A DNA stretch of 64,000 nt. It comes from Microvelia longipes (Eukaryota > Arthropoda > Insecta > Hemiptera > Veliidae). Location of the stretch: the NCBI GenBank assembly GCA_018340805.1, contig JACMZG010001914.1, positions 29,854,931-29,918,930 of the forward strand. Reading direction: 5' to 3'. Shown one piece after another: positions 22,960-34,810 of this stretch (its first letter is position 1; every line of letters begins with the position of its first letter). The position numbers were made by a program, and so were the translations under genes. The notes under the pieces are model-generated. The model had not been told where the DNA came from. It worked only from the letters and a program-made list of their open reading frames with translations, and did not search any database.

Positions 22960-23105
22960 GATATAAATATAAAAATGCATATTTAATGGCTTACTTACGA
23001 CATATCAGGGATATCAACTAACTTAGACGCTAATAACAACCGTTAAGCTTAAAGTAATCTAAAGTTGGCGACAATTCATTTGAAGAATAATCTTATATTA
23101 ACCGA
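22960..23105. other. AT-rich spacer
   Basis: No feature recognised. Confidence 0.35.
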
Positions 23106-23109
23106 GAGC

Positions 23110-23146
23110 GTTGCATGGGATGCAACCCCCACAGATCTCTGTGGGG
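23110..23146. other. Two adjacent perfect hairpins
   Basis: GTTGCAT-GGG-ATGCAAC (23110-23126) is followed without a gap by CCCCACAGA-TC-TCTGTGGGG (23127-23146). Both are exact and GC-rich relative to the surroundings. Confidence 0.6.
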
Positions 23147-23149
23147 ACA

Positions 23150-24190
23150 AAGTTTAGAATTCTAACTATTTAACAAACTCAACCACGAAAGTATCATAAA
23201 ATAGTTAACTAATAGAGGATTCTATTTAAGAAGTACGTATATTTAAGATTTCCTGGCCAGTTTTAAGGAGATGTAGAAAATTATGTATACCATAATAATA
23301 ATAATAATAATAAATACATACCGTATACACTACGCCAATATCTGAAACAATAAATTTATTTATGTCTAACTTATTTCATTTTATAATTCTAGCTACACAA
23401 AAATGATAGAACAATAAAGAATAACAATCTTCAAAAATTTAGTAGTAACATCTACACTTCAAATAATATGTACTTAGTAATTACTCCCAAATGAATTGAT
23501 TAACGTGTCACATAAAAAAGATTTATCAGTATTTCCCAGAGTCAAGCACAGTTATAAAACCGTAAAAAAAAAAAAAAAAAAAAATAATAAAAATAAAAAT
23601 AAAATAATTTTTAAAAAATAAATTAAATAAAAATAATTTTAATTTATAGCCCACGAGTACTTAAAATTGTAATAACCATATTATAAAAACTTACTATCTT
23701 TAAAATAATTAATATACAAAATACTACTTTCATATTATAGTAAGTTCTATAGTTAAGTTATATACGTATCGTACTTAAGTACCTTCATGTAACTGCTTAC
23801 TCATTTCGTTGAACTAAGTTTTAAGTTGTGCTCATGTTTTTCTAAACCAACTTAATGCATGTTGTAATTAAAATTTTATACTCTATATAATTCTGTAATC
23901 GTTAGACGCTAATAACAGTCTAAAAATCTTCATGAAATATCATAAATAGCATTTTTTTTGTTAAAGGGCTTTTAGCTTTATAGATGTAATTATTATGGTA
24001 TTTATTTTATAAAATGTTGGCGGGGAGTAAGTTATGATTTATTGGCGGGGTATAACGGGGTATTGATTGTTTTTGTATTTAGTCGCATAATTATTTTATA
24101 CCTTTTGCATGTTTATTTTTTATACTGTGGTCTTTATACTGCTGGATGTGGTAGGCTTGAAGGAGCGTTGTGTCTTTTTCAGTTCGAGAG
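23150..24190. other. AT-rich stretch with simple repeats
   Basis: Contains an (ATA)n run near 23291-23312 and an A-run of about 20 bases near 23564-23584 continuing as A-rich AATAATAAAAAT. The A-run could be an old retroposon tail, but nothing upstream identifies one. Confidence 0.45.
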
Positions 24191-24194
24191 CCTT

Positions 24195-24545
24195 GGAACA
24201 TTTATTACTTTGTCGGTTTCGCTACGTTCATCCTCACTACGTTCATTTCGGACTCCTTTCGCTCCACCTAAAAATATGAAATCGCTTAATTCATAATAGG
24301 TATTAAATAAATGTCATTCCCAGTGCTCACTCATCCATGTACTGACCTCGTTCGATGCTCCTTATAGTATTTATTCTTGCCGTAAGTTAATTCAATTTCG
24401 TGTACTTTTATGTCATATAAGGGAATACATTGGTGCCGAATTTCAACTCTGTCGGATGATCAGCTGGTTTTTTTCACGGTTCATCGATTTGAATTTTTTC
24501 TGACGAATTGATAACAGTTAATGACGTTATACTAAAAACAATTTC
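24195..24545 (-). mobile_element. 5S-SINE copy with part of block A, reverse orientation
   Basis: Reverse-strand order: TAACGTCATTAACTG (block A end near 24530), pre-head near 24400, 5S head at 24326-24365 (GAGCATCGAACGAGGTCAGT then ACATGGATGAGTGAGCAC), GGAGCGAAAGGAGTCC module (24253) and GAGGATGAACGTAGCG (24207). The tail end is absent. Confidence 0.7.
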
Positions 24546-25360
24546 GTGTGGCACAAGTAGACCTGAATATTTATTTTTATATTATATTATTATAAAAAAA
24601 TAAAATACATAAATAAGTATAATAATATAAATATATTATATTTTCAAACTATTATATTTCTTTCTTTTTAAATTTCTAAAAAAATATTGATTTTTATAAA
24701 TACCGAATACTTATTTTTTACTTTTTATTTTTTGAATTTCAACTTTTAGCATAAACAGCCTGAAAGATGCGATATTACCAAACAAACCGTGCCAGCTTGT
24801 TGGACTTTGGCAAATTTCGGTAGCTCGAATCGAATTTGTAAAATAATTCTAGAGCGGAGGTCCGTAAGCCGGGCAAATTTTATTTGAAATACATACTTCC
24901 TTGCTTAACATTCCATTTTAATTTGTTAAGTTTAATTACATGATCAGCTGTAGCTTTAAATTAGCTGAAATCCATGTTAATTTATCATTATTTAGGTTAA
25001 AAATTAACTAATATTAATAATATTAAAGAAATAACTAATTAACTACTTTAAATATATTTTGCCTTCTTAGAATCAGGGATCTTTTACGAGTACCTAAAAT
25101 CGCATAGGCTCAAAACTACCAGCTTAATGTCCCTTTTGAAGGACGGCAGGAAATGGGTCTGAGTACTTACAGGAAAAAAAGCTGTTTTGATCGGAAAATG
25201 TCAGTTTATAAACTATATCGCCGATTAGGTATTTAATTTGATAAAAAACATGGTCTCGTTTTCTGTTAATTACCATGTAATTAATTACCATGTAATAAAT
25301 TATTTAAATTATGAAGTAACTAAAATTGGCCGGTATATTAGAATGGCCTCGAAAAACGGC
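24546..25360. other. AT-rich stretch, nothing recognised
   Basis: No feature supported. Confidence 0.4.
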
Positions 25361-25361
25361 C

Positions 25362-25415
25362 CCCGGTGCCAACGCTGAGAAGCGGCGAAGAGGCCCAAGG
25401 CCTCTTGTTTCTGAT
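25362..25415. repeat. GC-rich interspersed motif with hairpin (relative near 27955-27995)
   Basis: AAGAGGCC-CAA-GGCCTCTT is a perfect 8-bp hairpin at about 25387-25405, preceded by GAAGCGGCG. The reverse strand, CAAGAGGCCTTGGGCCTCTT then CGCCGC, resembles 27956-27995 in forward orientation. Confidence 0.45.
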
Positions 25416-25419
25416 TTAA

Positions 25420-26125
25420 CAATAACATGAACAGACAACAATAACAATCCATGTTACTTGTTATAATTTTTCTAAGGTATTTACTATTAAGCCCTAGTTT
25501 GACCATCTGTAGCTATGCTCAGTACTTAATTTACCTAATACCTGCTTAACCTACCTTTCTCACAGCAACGTAAACTAAGTCTCACTAAGTATATCATTAA
25601 AAAATAATAAATCCTTTAAAAAAATACCATCCCACTCGCTTCCATATATAACTAATTACATAACAAGTTTGAAACTCTTCAAAAAATTAGTTTGTCGTTT
25701 TTGAAACAAATATGCAAATTGATTAAATTACAAATCATTCGAAATATTTTTTTTTTTTTTTTAGTTCTTATCGTAGTTTTTATTTACTATGTTTTATTAG
25801 CAATAATATAATAAATGAGGCATAGAAGATTTCTTTTTAAGGTGTGATTAGGTTAAGGGCGACTTCAACTCTTCTTAATTGTCAAATATAATCATGACTT
25901 TAAGTATTTTTTTTCAAAGATTATTCCAAAGAGATAATGCTGATAAGGACGATGAGTAGGCTAAATGTCACTGCCCACGCCTTTTTGAAGTTTTAACTAT
26001 TTACACGCGGTTGTACGTGCTGTAATGCATATTGATGATTTTTTTTTTCTTTCTTAAAAACAAAAAATAATTCTGGTAACGACTTGGACATTTACAAGAA
26101 ATGGATTTATAATCTACCATAAGGA
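25420..26125. other. AT-rich stretch, nothing recognised
   Basis: No feature supported. Confidence 0.4.
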
Positions 26126-26129
26126 GTAT

Positions 26130-26254
26130 AGGTGCATTTTGAATACTGCGGTAGCGATGCGTCCGGCCGTTGCGTGCGGAGCGGTCATAGCGATGCGGAA
26201 AATGATGGTTCTACAATAACGCTACGGCCGCAAAAGCCGCTAGCGCAGTGCACT
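26130..26254. mobile_element. Small GC-rich inverted-repeat element (relative at 56041-56225)
   Basis: The left end GGTGCATTTTGAATACTGCG then GTAGCGATGCG matches the reverse strand of the right end GTGCACTGCGCTAGCGGC apart from an 8-base gap, and both continue to GGCCG, giving imperfect terminal inverted repeats of about 38 bp. The interior repeats GCGGTAGCGATGCG-type modules. The left end and GCGGAAAATG are shared with 56041-56225. Class unknown. Confidence 0.55.
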
Positions 26255-26269
26255 CTTGTTACGAATTTT

Positions 26270-26425
26270 GGAAACAAAAATAATTTTTTTATAATTAAAT
26301 CATAATCATATAATTATGTATTGTAATAATATCATAAGCAAATCATAATCATAATGGTTTTATAGTTATATCATAATCATAAAATAATCGTATTACGATT
26401 ATATCATATCATAATCACCATAATT
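26270..26425. repeat. AT simple-sequence region (ATAATCAT)
   Basis: CATAATCATA(A/T)-type 10-12-bp units recur irregularly. Confidence 0.6.
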
Positions 26426-26429
26426 TAGT

Positions 26430-27270
26430 TATTTTGGAGTAACAAAATATTGTTGATGCTTGTTGTGGAATTAGGTAATTATAAATTAACTTATTATGAA
26501 TTTTAGGGACATTAAAAGATTCAACCTAATGAGCGATATCTTGCCTATTGATAGGCTAAATTATTATTTAGCGAATAGAGAAAAGAGATTTGATCTCTTT
26601 CCAAAACTGTATTTATCAAAGTTCAAATGATTTACTTTTTATGAATGGGTTTACAAAAATGCCAAGTTCAACTCGTATTTCTTTTCTAACCACAAATGGG
26701 ATATTTGACACTTCTTCAAAATCTTTACATTTAGTCAAGGACGCCGAAATATAAAATAGTATTCATTTGTCTCTGACTTCTCCGGACTTAAACTGACTTA
26801 AAAAGATTTTTGAAATATGCGATTTGTTTGAATGCGTATTTTATACTTATGATGTATTATTTGATGAAATTCAGTCAGAACGTTATGTTATTATAAACAT
26901 CTGTTATTGCTGTGATGTTGGCGTGTTATCTTCAACGTCTAATAGTTTTATCAATCTAGAACAAGATTTGGAGTGTTTAGTGTAAAACTATTTTTGAGTA
27001 TTAGGGGTTTTAAGGTTTTTCGCCTAGGTCTTCTTAAATGCTCTTTAATGAGCTTTAAACCGGTTTAAACTGACTTATGACTTTAGAGTGGGCAATACGC
27101 ATTTTATAGCAACAGAAATTTGGAAAGCCAAAGAAATGAGAGTCATTTGTCCAATCACTAAGGTTATTCCGTCAGAAACATTCGCGATATCATCTAATTT
27201 TGCAATATTATAAGAAAATCACGCTTAACCTATTTTGGCTGCAATTATAACTATTTTAGCTATTGCTCTA
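26430..27270. other. AT-rich stretch, nothing recognised
   Basis: No feature supported. Confidence 0.4.
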
Positions 27271-27275
27271 GCAAA

Positions 27276-27802
27276 TCACATTTTCTTTTAGTGATCACAT
27301 TTACATAATAGTGGACCTTTTTTCTTCAATTAAAGAAAGCTGTTTCATTCTTGTTACAAAAGAAAACTAATTATAAAGAACTGAGAAAAAATGAAGAAAA
27401 TTTTGTATTAAAATTTTAATACAAAATTTTTTCGTGAGATATGCAAGTTAAACTTATAACTATAATACGACACACGGCTATAATCAGTTGACAGCGTGGG
27501 AAAATAATGCGAGAGAGTCAATGAGGTTAGTCCTGGATGTTAAACCATGCCCTCAATTTCAAATCAGGCCAACCTTATTAGCTCCTCAAAACTATTTTTC
27601 CGCGCTGTCAACTGATTTTGACCGTGTGTCGTATTATAGTTATAATTTTAACATGCATATCTTACGAAAAATAAACTGATTAATACAACATTTTCTTCGT
27701 CTTTTCTCAATTCTTTATAATAAGTTTTATTTTGTAACAAGAATGAAAAAGCTTTCATTAATCGAAGAAAAAATGTTCACTGTTATGTAAAGAAAATGTG
27801 TC
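27276..27802. mobile_element. Large inverted repeat (about 210-230-bp arms)
   Basis: Left arm 27276-27507 and right arm 27593-27802 are reverse complements with scattered changes: shared landmarks are TTTCATTCTTGTTACAAAA, GTTGTATTA/TTTGTATTA, ACTATAATACGACACACGG and AATCAGTTGACAGCG. The 85-bp centre is unique. The outer ends fade (CACATTTTC and TTACATAA are still shared), so the element boundary and target duplication are unclear. It has no transposase, so it is a foldback/MITE-like element or a palindromic duplication. Confidence 0.75.
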
Positions 27803-27949
27803 TATCCAATACCCTATCTCAATATATTGAGAAGATTGGAACATCTTTCTGGGGCTCTTAGGGGCTTTGTGTACTCTCATTGTTACCATCTCCAAGATTG
27901 TGTAAATGTCAATTCTTGCAGTTTTCCCGCACATTATTTGTGTTCCGTC

Positions 27950-28085
27950 TAAAAGCAAGAGGCCTAAGACCTCTTAGCCTCTTCGCGGCCAGATAGTTGC
28001 TGTTTTAAAACAGTTAGTCCTATTACTAGTTTATATAAGTGGCATATTGCCACAATATAAGCGACCCTCAACCTTATAAACTCAT
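27950..28085. repeat. Two interspersed motifs (partners at 25362-25415 and 3385-3445)
   Basis: 27955-27995 holds CAAGAGGCCTAAGACCTCTT and CCTCTTCGCGGCC. 28020-28075 holds TAGTTTATATAAGTGGCAT then ATTGCCACAATATAAGCGA, matching 3395-3440, with GTGGCA-TAT-TGCCAC as a perfect hairpin. Confidence 0.5.
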
Positions 28086-28089
28086 TTTT

Positions 28090-28770
28090 TTCGATAATTC
28101 ACAGAAGGGCTACACTAAAAGTGTACCGTTTATTTCATTGTTAATTGTATTAATAATTGAAGGTGTTCAGAATTGTTTTTGGATGTCCGAAGTTCTTCAA
28201 CCTGTATAGAGGGCCTCTTAAGCAATAATACCTCCACCGTAATAACTATTGTATCATAATAATAAAAATTCGTTTCTAGTTTATAAAACTGCAAGTTGGC
28301 ATAATAATTATTTTTTAGAAAAAAAAATATGAAAAAGAAAGATTTATATTGTTGAAACATTTTTGTACCTCTTGTTATGAATTTGTAGAATTTGCTTTGT
28401 CATTTAGCATGACACGGGTTTTATTAATAATTCTAGATTTTACGATAAGTCGGTAAAATGTTTTGCATTTCTAAGGAATTGTATAATTCTTGGAAGAATC
28501 TGATAGAAAGAAATGTTATGTTATTAGTAGTCGATGTTTAAACATAACTCTTTAGGTGAAAGTATCGTGACGGCGAATATACTAGTACGTATTCAGTATA
28601 TATTTATTACCCAAACAGTATTAAGCTACTAAAATATATTGTTATTTTTAATAAACTGCCAAGTAGAATAATTAAGCTTTGTTATATCAAATGTCAAGAA
28701 AAAAATGTAAACTCGGCCCTTGGCCGCCTCCTATTGAGCTCTCGGCCCACTCAGAAAGAGTCATAGTGTA
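28090..28770. other. AT-rich spacer
   Basis: No feature recognised. Confidence 0.4.
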
Positions 28771-28771
28771 C

Positions 28772-28776
28772 TATAT

Positions 28777-28844
<68 letters not shown>

Positions 28845-28915
28845 TATATTATTATATATATAATATATTATTAATATAAATATATATATAATATATATAT
28901 AATAATATATAATTC
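28772..28915. repeat. (TA)n tract
   Basis: About 140 bp of TA with ATTAT interruptions towards the right. Confidence 0.95.
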
Positions 28916-28943
28916 AATATAGTTTCTCATATAATTCATATAA

Positions 28944-29075
28944 ATCTTAGGTGGATAGTAGATGCATACCACCTGAGGTGGGTGAGGTGGGTTCCCGCAG
29001 TGTTAATACCATCATAAGCCTAAAGGCTCTAAAACGAGCATTTATGGTGGTGTGCATCTACTATCCTCTAAGAAT
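28944..29075. mobile_element. Short MITE with TAA target duplication
   Basis: Terminal inverted repeats of about 32 bp: left ATCTTAGGTGGATAGTAGAT then GCATACCACC, right (reverse strand) ATTCTTAGAGGATAGTAGAT then GCACACCACC. TAA flanks both sides (28941-28943 and 29076-29078), the 3-bp duplication seen in PIF/Harbinger (Tourist-like) elements. The 132-bp interior has two CCTGAGGTGGG-like repeats and no ORF. Confidence 0.75.
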
Positions 29076-29164
29076 TAATTAAAGTTGCGAAATATTTTAA
29101 ATATAAATATTATTTGTATAATCTAGAGCATAGGTCGGGCTGTGCACCCCGGTCGAGTGCCTCT

Positions 29165-29184
29165 ACAATCACGACTACGGAGGC

Positions 29185-29272
<88 letters not shown>

Positions 29273-29451
29273 ATATACATTATATTATATTTATATATAT
29301 ATATATTTATATATATATAATATAATATATATATTATATATATATATATATATATGCCTCACGACTACGGAGGCAGATATATATATATAATATATATATA
29401 TATTATATATATATATATATAATATATATATATATTATATAATATATATAT
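29165..29451. repeat. Composite (TA)n block with duplicated flank
   Basis: Two TA tracts (29187-29355 and 29377-29451) are each preceded by CACGACTACGGAGGCAGATA (29171 and 29360), so a flank-plus-TA unit was duplicated. GCCTC and GAGGC around ACGACTACG can form a short hairpin. Confidence 0.85.
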
Positions 29452-29512
29452 AGTAGGGAGGATGAGCGTAGTGAATCCGATGTGATGAGGAAAAGTTCTG
29501 ATTTTTATTTAA
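29452..29512 (+). mobile_element. 5S-SINE terminal fragment
   Basis: GTAGGGAGGATGAGCGTAGT, AATCCGATGTGATGAGG and AAAAGTTCTGATTTTTAT. The fragment starts exactly at the end of a TA tract and lacks GGTACCCCG. Confidence 0.7.
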
Positions 29513-29514
29513 TG

Positions 29515-30485
29515 AGATAAGAGTTTTTCGATAGTAATGAAATTTTCTAGGACATAACTCACACGCGTTACGTCTCCGTTACGTGAGGTACGGAAACTAC
29601 AGGATTATAAAAAGAGGTGACACTCAATCTTATCAAATATTTTTGCATAGCTTGCTTGCGTATACAGACATGGTTTAAAATTATGTTAAGATTTGAAGTA
29701 TCATAACTAAGAAATACAAGTAGATCAATTCTCATCAATAGTTTTAATCTTTATAAATAGGGAGTTGTCTATATATGTGCATAAATAATACGTTTCTACC
29801 AATAAATTAGTTGGTTATCAACATGAATTGGATAATTAATGTATGATTTAAATGTGAAATTTGTATTACCTGTTATTATATTACGAGCTAGAACTGAATT
29901 ATAAATGTTTATGGATATAAAAAAGTATAGGGTTTAGAAACGGACAGCGTAAGTTTCATATATGGACTGTGATTTACCGGCGAACTTTTTTTTCATTATT
30001 AGAGATAGGCATCATGCTATATGGGACCTCGATTCGTAGGTGGTCCCAACTATTTTTTTCTTCATTACTAAAGCTATTAATTAGCATTTAGAAGTATAAA
30101 TCATGAATGTTATTAATTGACTGAATCTACATGTGAAACATTTTGGTCGTAAAGATAAAGGATTCATAATTCGAGATTTTATTGTACTTAATGCAAGTTT
30201 GTACTTAAAGTATAGTTTAAGTACAAAAGTACTTTAAGTATGCTAATGTTCGTTATTATTTGAAAGCTTTTAGTATGTTTGTTTATAAGACTGTATACAT
30301 ATTGATAAAGTTTTGTTATAACTGGTGAAGGAACGCACACAATAATTTACCTGTTGGTACTGAGATGTCCGGACCCGATTTAAGCAAATTTTCATCGAAA
30401 ATGACGCTTATCAGGTTAGACGAAAGTAGATAAATTGATTAATTCTAATTGGCTTTCGTCTAAAAAATAAATAAATGTCTTTACA
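29515..30485. other. AT-rich stretch with one perfect hairpin
   Basis: No gene. TTTGTACTTAAA (30198-30209) pairs exactly with TTTAAGTACAAA (30216-30227), and TACTTTAAGTA follows directly, giving alternative stems. Confidence 0.4.
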
Positions 30486-30488
30486 AAG

Positions 30489-30517
30489 TATATTTATATA
30501 TATATATATATATATTA

Positions 30518-30595
<78 letters not shown>

Positions 30596-30725
30596 ATATA
30601 TATATATATATATATATAACAAATAAATAAATAAATATATAAATATATATATATTATATATAATATATAATATATATATATATATATATACATATATACA
30701 TACATACATACATACATAAATATAT
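30489..30725. repeat. (TA)n tract with (CATA)n and AAATAAAT
   Basis: Two TA tracts separated by AACAAATAAATAAATAAA, ending in CATACATACATACATA. Confidence 0.95.
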
Positions 30726-30729
30726 CTGT

Positions 30730-32655
30730 GTGTGTATGTTTATATCCTTGCGTACACACGGCTTGTTGGGGGCACAGGGCACGTTAAATTTAATTTGGTA
30801 AGCCTTCTCAAATCGAAACGCAACTCGGTGTATCGCGAGATGTTACGAATGGTACGAAGGCTGTTGTTTGTGAAAAACGTATGAGTTATCATATTAAGTT
30901 ATGATGTCGTACTACAAGTTGTCACGTATTATGGTAGACGGCATGTTGAGTCGTATACATATAATGCATATGTTTCTCTTATATACATATATACAAGAAA
31001 AGTAAGTATACACTAATTGAGTAATGAACTGCAAGGGTATAGTGATACTAATTAGGAAGAGGTAATAGACCACCTAGCAAGTAGGCCGTGTTGTTGGGCC
31101 CTTTTTGCTGACTCCTTTAGATAGAAGATATTGTTCTGCCTTATGAGTCCTAATGTAGGGATTTTACATCAAATCCACAGAAGAGCCGGGACTGAAGGAT
31201 AAATTAAAATACCTATAATTTTTATTTAACATAGAACTTGATTTGTTTACACATTTAAATTAAAATTCAAAGAGAAGTGCTGTCTTGGATTTTTGATATT
31301 TTGCTTAGAACCGGGGAAATTTAAATTTTAGTCAAATTACTCCCTTGTTTTAGTAGGGAAATCACCAATTCAAGTAAGTATTTGTCTTCCAAGCATAGTA
31401 TCATATAAAGTTAATTTAAAAATATTACATATTCTTTACATAATTTTAACACGAAATATCCATAATTAAACCTCCAAAAACTATAATTAGATATTAAAAA
31501 GTGTTATTAAGAATAATTTTACCTGACGCGTTGACAAGACTAATTTATTTATTGCATAACTTAAAAATAATTAATTTTTAGCAACAAAATTAGTAAGTAT
31601 TAATGTATATTTAAAAAATTAAAACTAAATTTTACATATATTTAAATCTAAATTTAAAACTTCACAATGTATTAAGTGATAAGAGCATATTTAAGATGAT
31701 TAATTGCTTACAATTTATTACAAATAAACAAACAAAACTAAATACATAATATTGTCTTATTTAAATATTAACAAGGCGTTTTTGTTCAAGATAATTGATT
31801 ACACAGAACAAAATAATACAGGAATTTATAAAAGGACTTATTTAAATAAGCCCAAAATCGTTTAAATCTGTTGTAAAATTTAAATGTTTGAAATTAAAAA
31901 AAAAATAACTAAAAAAGTGTGGACAAGGAAGCATAGTGAATGATGACTTTCTGTAAATTCAAATAGAATATTTGGTTTATATTTTTTAAAAACTTTAAAG
32001 AAACAGTGGGCGTCAAATGATTAATAATATTACATACCATTTTAAGCGTTTTTATCAACTAATATTATCATGTTTTATCCTTTTAATATAAATTCTTTTT
32101 GTTTGCATCTTCTTTATAAATGATACTTGTAATTTTTTTAAGTTTTGTAATATGACCAAAAATAAAAATAAAAAATTTGACAATATTAATATAGAGACAA
32201 ATAATAATATATGAATACCAAAATTTATTCTATTACTATATTGGAATGAATTAATCCTTTTTACACAATAATATTAATAATTTGTTTCTAAAAACATCTG
32301 CCGATTTATTGTATTGTATTTGTGACCGACTGCGCCACCCACGTGACCATCCCAGCCGGCTTGAAGGACCAAAAGATGTTCAAATTAATGTAATTTGATT
32401 TAATATGTGATTAGGATAAATTACTTAATTTTAGATAATATTTATTTTTATATTCATTCATAATTTGTTTTTAATATGTTACTTAAAATTTATAAATGCT
32501 TTTAGAATAATTTTTTTGGATTTTATTTTTGTATTTATTTATTTTTTACGTCACTATAGTTCGTATGTCAAGGTCGTTTAAAAATATTTTGATATCAAAA
32601 TAGTGAATACTATTTTCATATAAGTATAGCTTATTGCCCTGGATACACTAAAATA
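30730..32655. other. AT-rich stretch, nothing recognised
   Basis: Almost 2 kb, A-rich from about 31200 on. No ORF, repeat partner or hairpin that I can support. Confidence 0.4.
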
Positions 32656-32659
32656 TTTC

Positions 32660-32960
32660 AAAAATCGGGTACCATCATCGGATACTTTTCATCACAACAT
32701 CGGATTTGATACGCTCTTCCTGGCTACTTCGGACTCGCTTCACTCGTCCTTATATTATAAAAAATACCAAATTTATACTGCAAAACGTATTTGGACTCGC
32801 TTTAATCGTTCTTACAAAACTTGTTTTATTTCCAGCGGTCACTCATTCAGGCATTAAACTTACTCAATGCTGCTTAACTTTTATGATTCCACTAAAACCG
32901 CAGATATAATTGCCGTATTGAAACGAAACTTATTGTAATTATTTGTTCCGTAAGTATACT
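32660..32960 (-). mobile_element. 5S-SINE, reverse orientation
   Basis: Reverse-strand order: pre-head (TACGGAACAAATAATTAC, CAATACGGCAATTATATC), 5S head at about 32833-32893 (AAAAGTTAAGCAGCATTGAG, TGAGTGACCGCTGG), module GATTAAAGCGAGTCC, link GCAGTATAAATTTGGTA, module GACGAGTGAAGCGAGTCCG, GGAAGAGCGTATC, AATCCGATGTTGTGATG and GGTACCCGATTTTT. Two modules and the T-run are all present. Confidence 0.85.
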
Positions 32961-33084
32961 AATACTTATTGTATTAGTATAAAATAATATTAGATTAGTA
33001 TAGTATTAGTTCATACTCATTTGGACACTTTTGTACTAAATTTTTAATTTAATTGAATTATGATTATTTTGATTTTTAATAAAA

Positions 33085-33245
33085 AATAGGAATCCAATCG
33101 GAATCGACCCCCCCCCCCTCCTTATTCCCCACTCTCAACTTCCGTCAACTTAACAACATCATAAGCGTATTTCATGATGGAAATTCGCTAATTACGTATT
33201 ATATGTATACAAGAAATTTAATAAAAATTGAATTTGTTATGGTCA
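33085..33245. repeat. Interspersed repeat (partner 44050-44172)
   Basis: Shared landmarks: AGGAA(T/C)C, a C-run of up to ten, CTCAACTTCCGTCAAC, AACATCATAAGCGTA and AATAAAAATTGA. Class unknown. Confidence 0.6.
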
Positions 33246-33249
33246 AATC

Positions 33250-34140
33250 GATCAATACATGTTTTGCAGTTTATGAAATTTCTAAATTTTAGTTTTAGTT
33301 TTTTTGTATAATATTTTTTACGTACAGCGTAAATGACGAAAAGTAATAATTGTATTAATTATTTATATTAATATATTCATTTTTTAGTATAAAATCTGAC
33401 AATAGTTTTATCTATTCAAATAACATGTTGTTTCAAATGTGTTGTATTTTACGATAAATGTTACTATAGTGTCGTTGCACTATTTTTAATTACTACTAAA
33501 ATTGCAATTTAATTACTTTTTATTTCCTACAGTATGAGGTTAAATATTGTAATAAAAAAATGTAATGAATCAATTTTTTTTAAAATTGATTTTTCTACAG
33601 CCTGCTAAAATAATTAAAAAATCGCCAGACATAGCCATAAATTGCTGTATGAAAAATATATTGCTAGTTTTTTGATGTTACGCTATTTGACGATAAGTCG
33701 TAAGTCAAAAACAGTTTGAATATTAAAATTGTAGGCTTGGTGTACTATATTTTGATTTATCTAAGTAATAAAATTACAACATAAGATTTTAGATGTATTG
33801 TATTTTATCTTGAATATTCTGATTACAATATGTTTCGCTGCGATTTAACTACAGAAAATGATATATTTATTACTTTTTATTTCTATATTTTTAAGATAAA
33901 TTTACCCTTTAAAAGTCAGTATATTTAGTATGTTTTGTATTTTGTTTTAGAAATTTGATGATATTGGAGATTTTCGCTTGTATTACAGGTATTTATTTTA
34001 TATTAATTATTATAATTTGTAACAGAGTAATCTTAGACACACTTTCTGCTATATTAATTACTTTACATAGTTTATTTTGACCAACTTGATAATTTTGGGG
34101 AGACTTGAAAATTGGGGAGTGTTGAACTCATGGCCAAATA
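33250..34140. other. AT-rich stretch, nothing recognised
   Basis: No feature supported. Confidence 0.4.
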
Positions 34141-34141
34141 A

Positions 34142-34348
34142 TGTTTTTTTTTTTTTCATTTATATCGTTGGTGTATAGGAAAGTAATATGTTTTCTCTAA
34201 AAGTCCGAGACCGGGATATAACCCAGGTTGGAAAATTTTTCGTTTCATGTAATTTTAAGACTTCCTGTCTTTAAAAAAAAATCTGTGTATATTATCTTAA
34301 GTTTTCTGTCTGAATGTGTCTGAAATAATCATAGAGGCCTATATTATT
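34142..34348 (+). mobile_element. Block A fragment
   Basis: TTCATTTATATCGTTGGTGT, ATAGGAAAGTAATATG, GTCCGAGACCGGGATATAAC and CTGTCTGAATGTGTC follow the block A order with several substitutions. No SINE head or tail is attached. Confidence 0.6.
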
Positions 34349-34373
34349 ACAAGCCTTATATACAGGTAATTGT

Positions 34374-34560
34374 ATTTTTTTTTTTTTTTTATTATTTATC
34401 ACCAAAAAAAACAATACAAAATAGTTTTATAATAACACTAATATAAAAAATACAGTTTTTTATACAATTCTATAACATAATTGAATTAGGTGCACCCTCT
34501 GTATAAGCAGTAGCTTGTGGACAGGGGTGGCCGTGTGCAGTTAATTTGATAACTTCAGGT
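34374..34560 (-). mobile_element. Retroposon 3' end, reverse orientation
   Basis: A T-run (34375-34391) followed on the reverse strand by GGTGATAAATAATAAAA is a poly(A) end with a nearby AATAAA-like signal. About 110-170 bp inside, the sequence becomes GC-richer and one reverse frame reads HPCPQATAYTEGAPN before a stop, as at the end of a LINE ORF. Family not identified. Confidence 0.5.
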
Positions 34561-34810
34561 TTCCAATGAAAACTTAATAAATTTAAACAAATCTTATTTG
34601 TTGCTTTTAATATATTAAAAGCATTAATATCTTCGCTATTAATATAGCGAAGGTATAATGTAAATAAACAAATAATAATTGTGTCTTGTTAGACAGTAAT
34701 TGTACGGAATTTAAACCTCTTTTCAGGTTTCTTTGTGCTTACATAACAAGTATAATCTAATTATTTGATTCTGTTTTGTCAGCAAGAATTTTGTGACGCC
34801 ATACTCCAAT

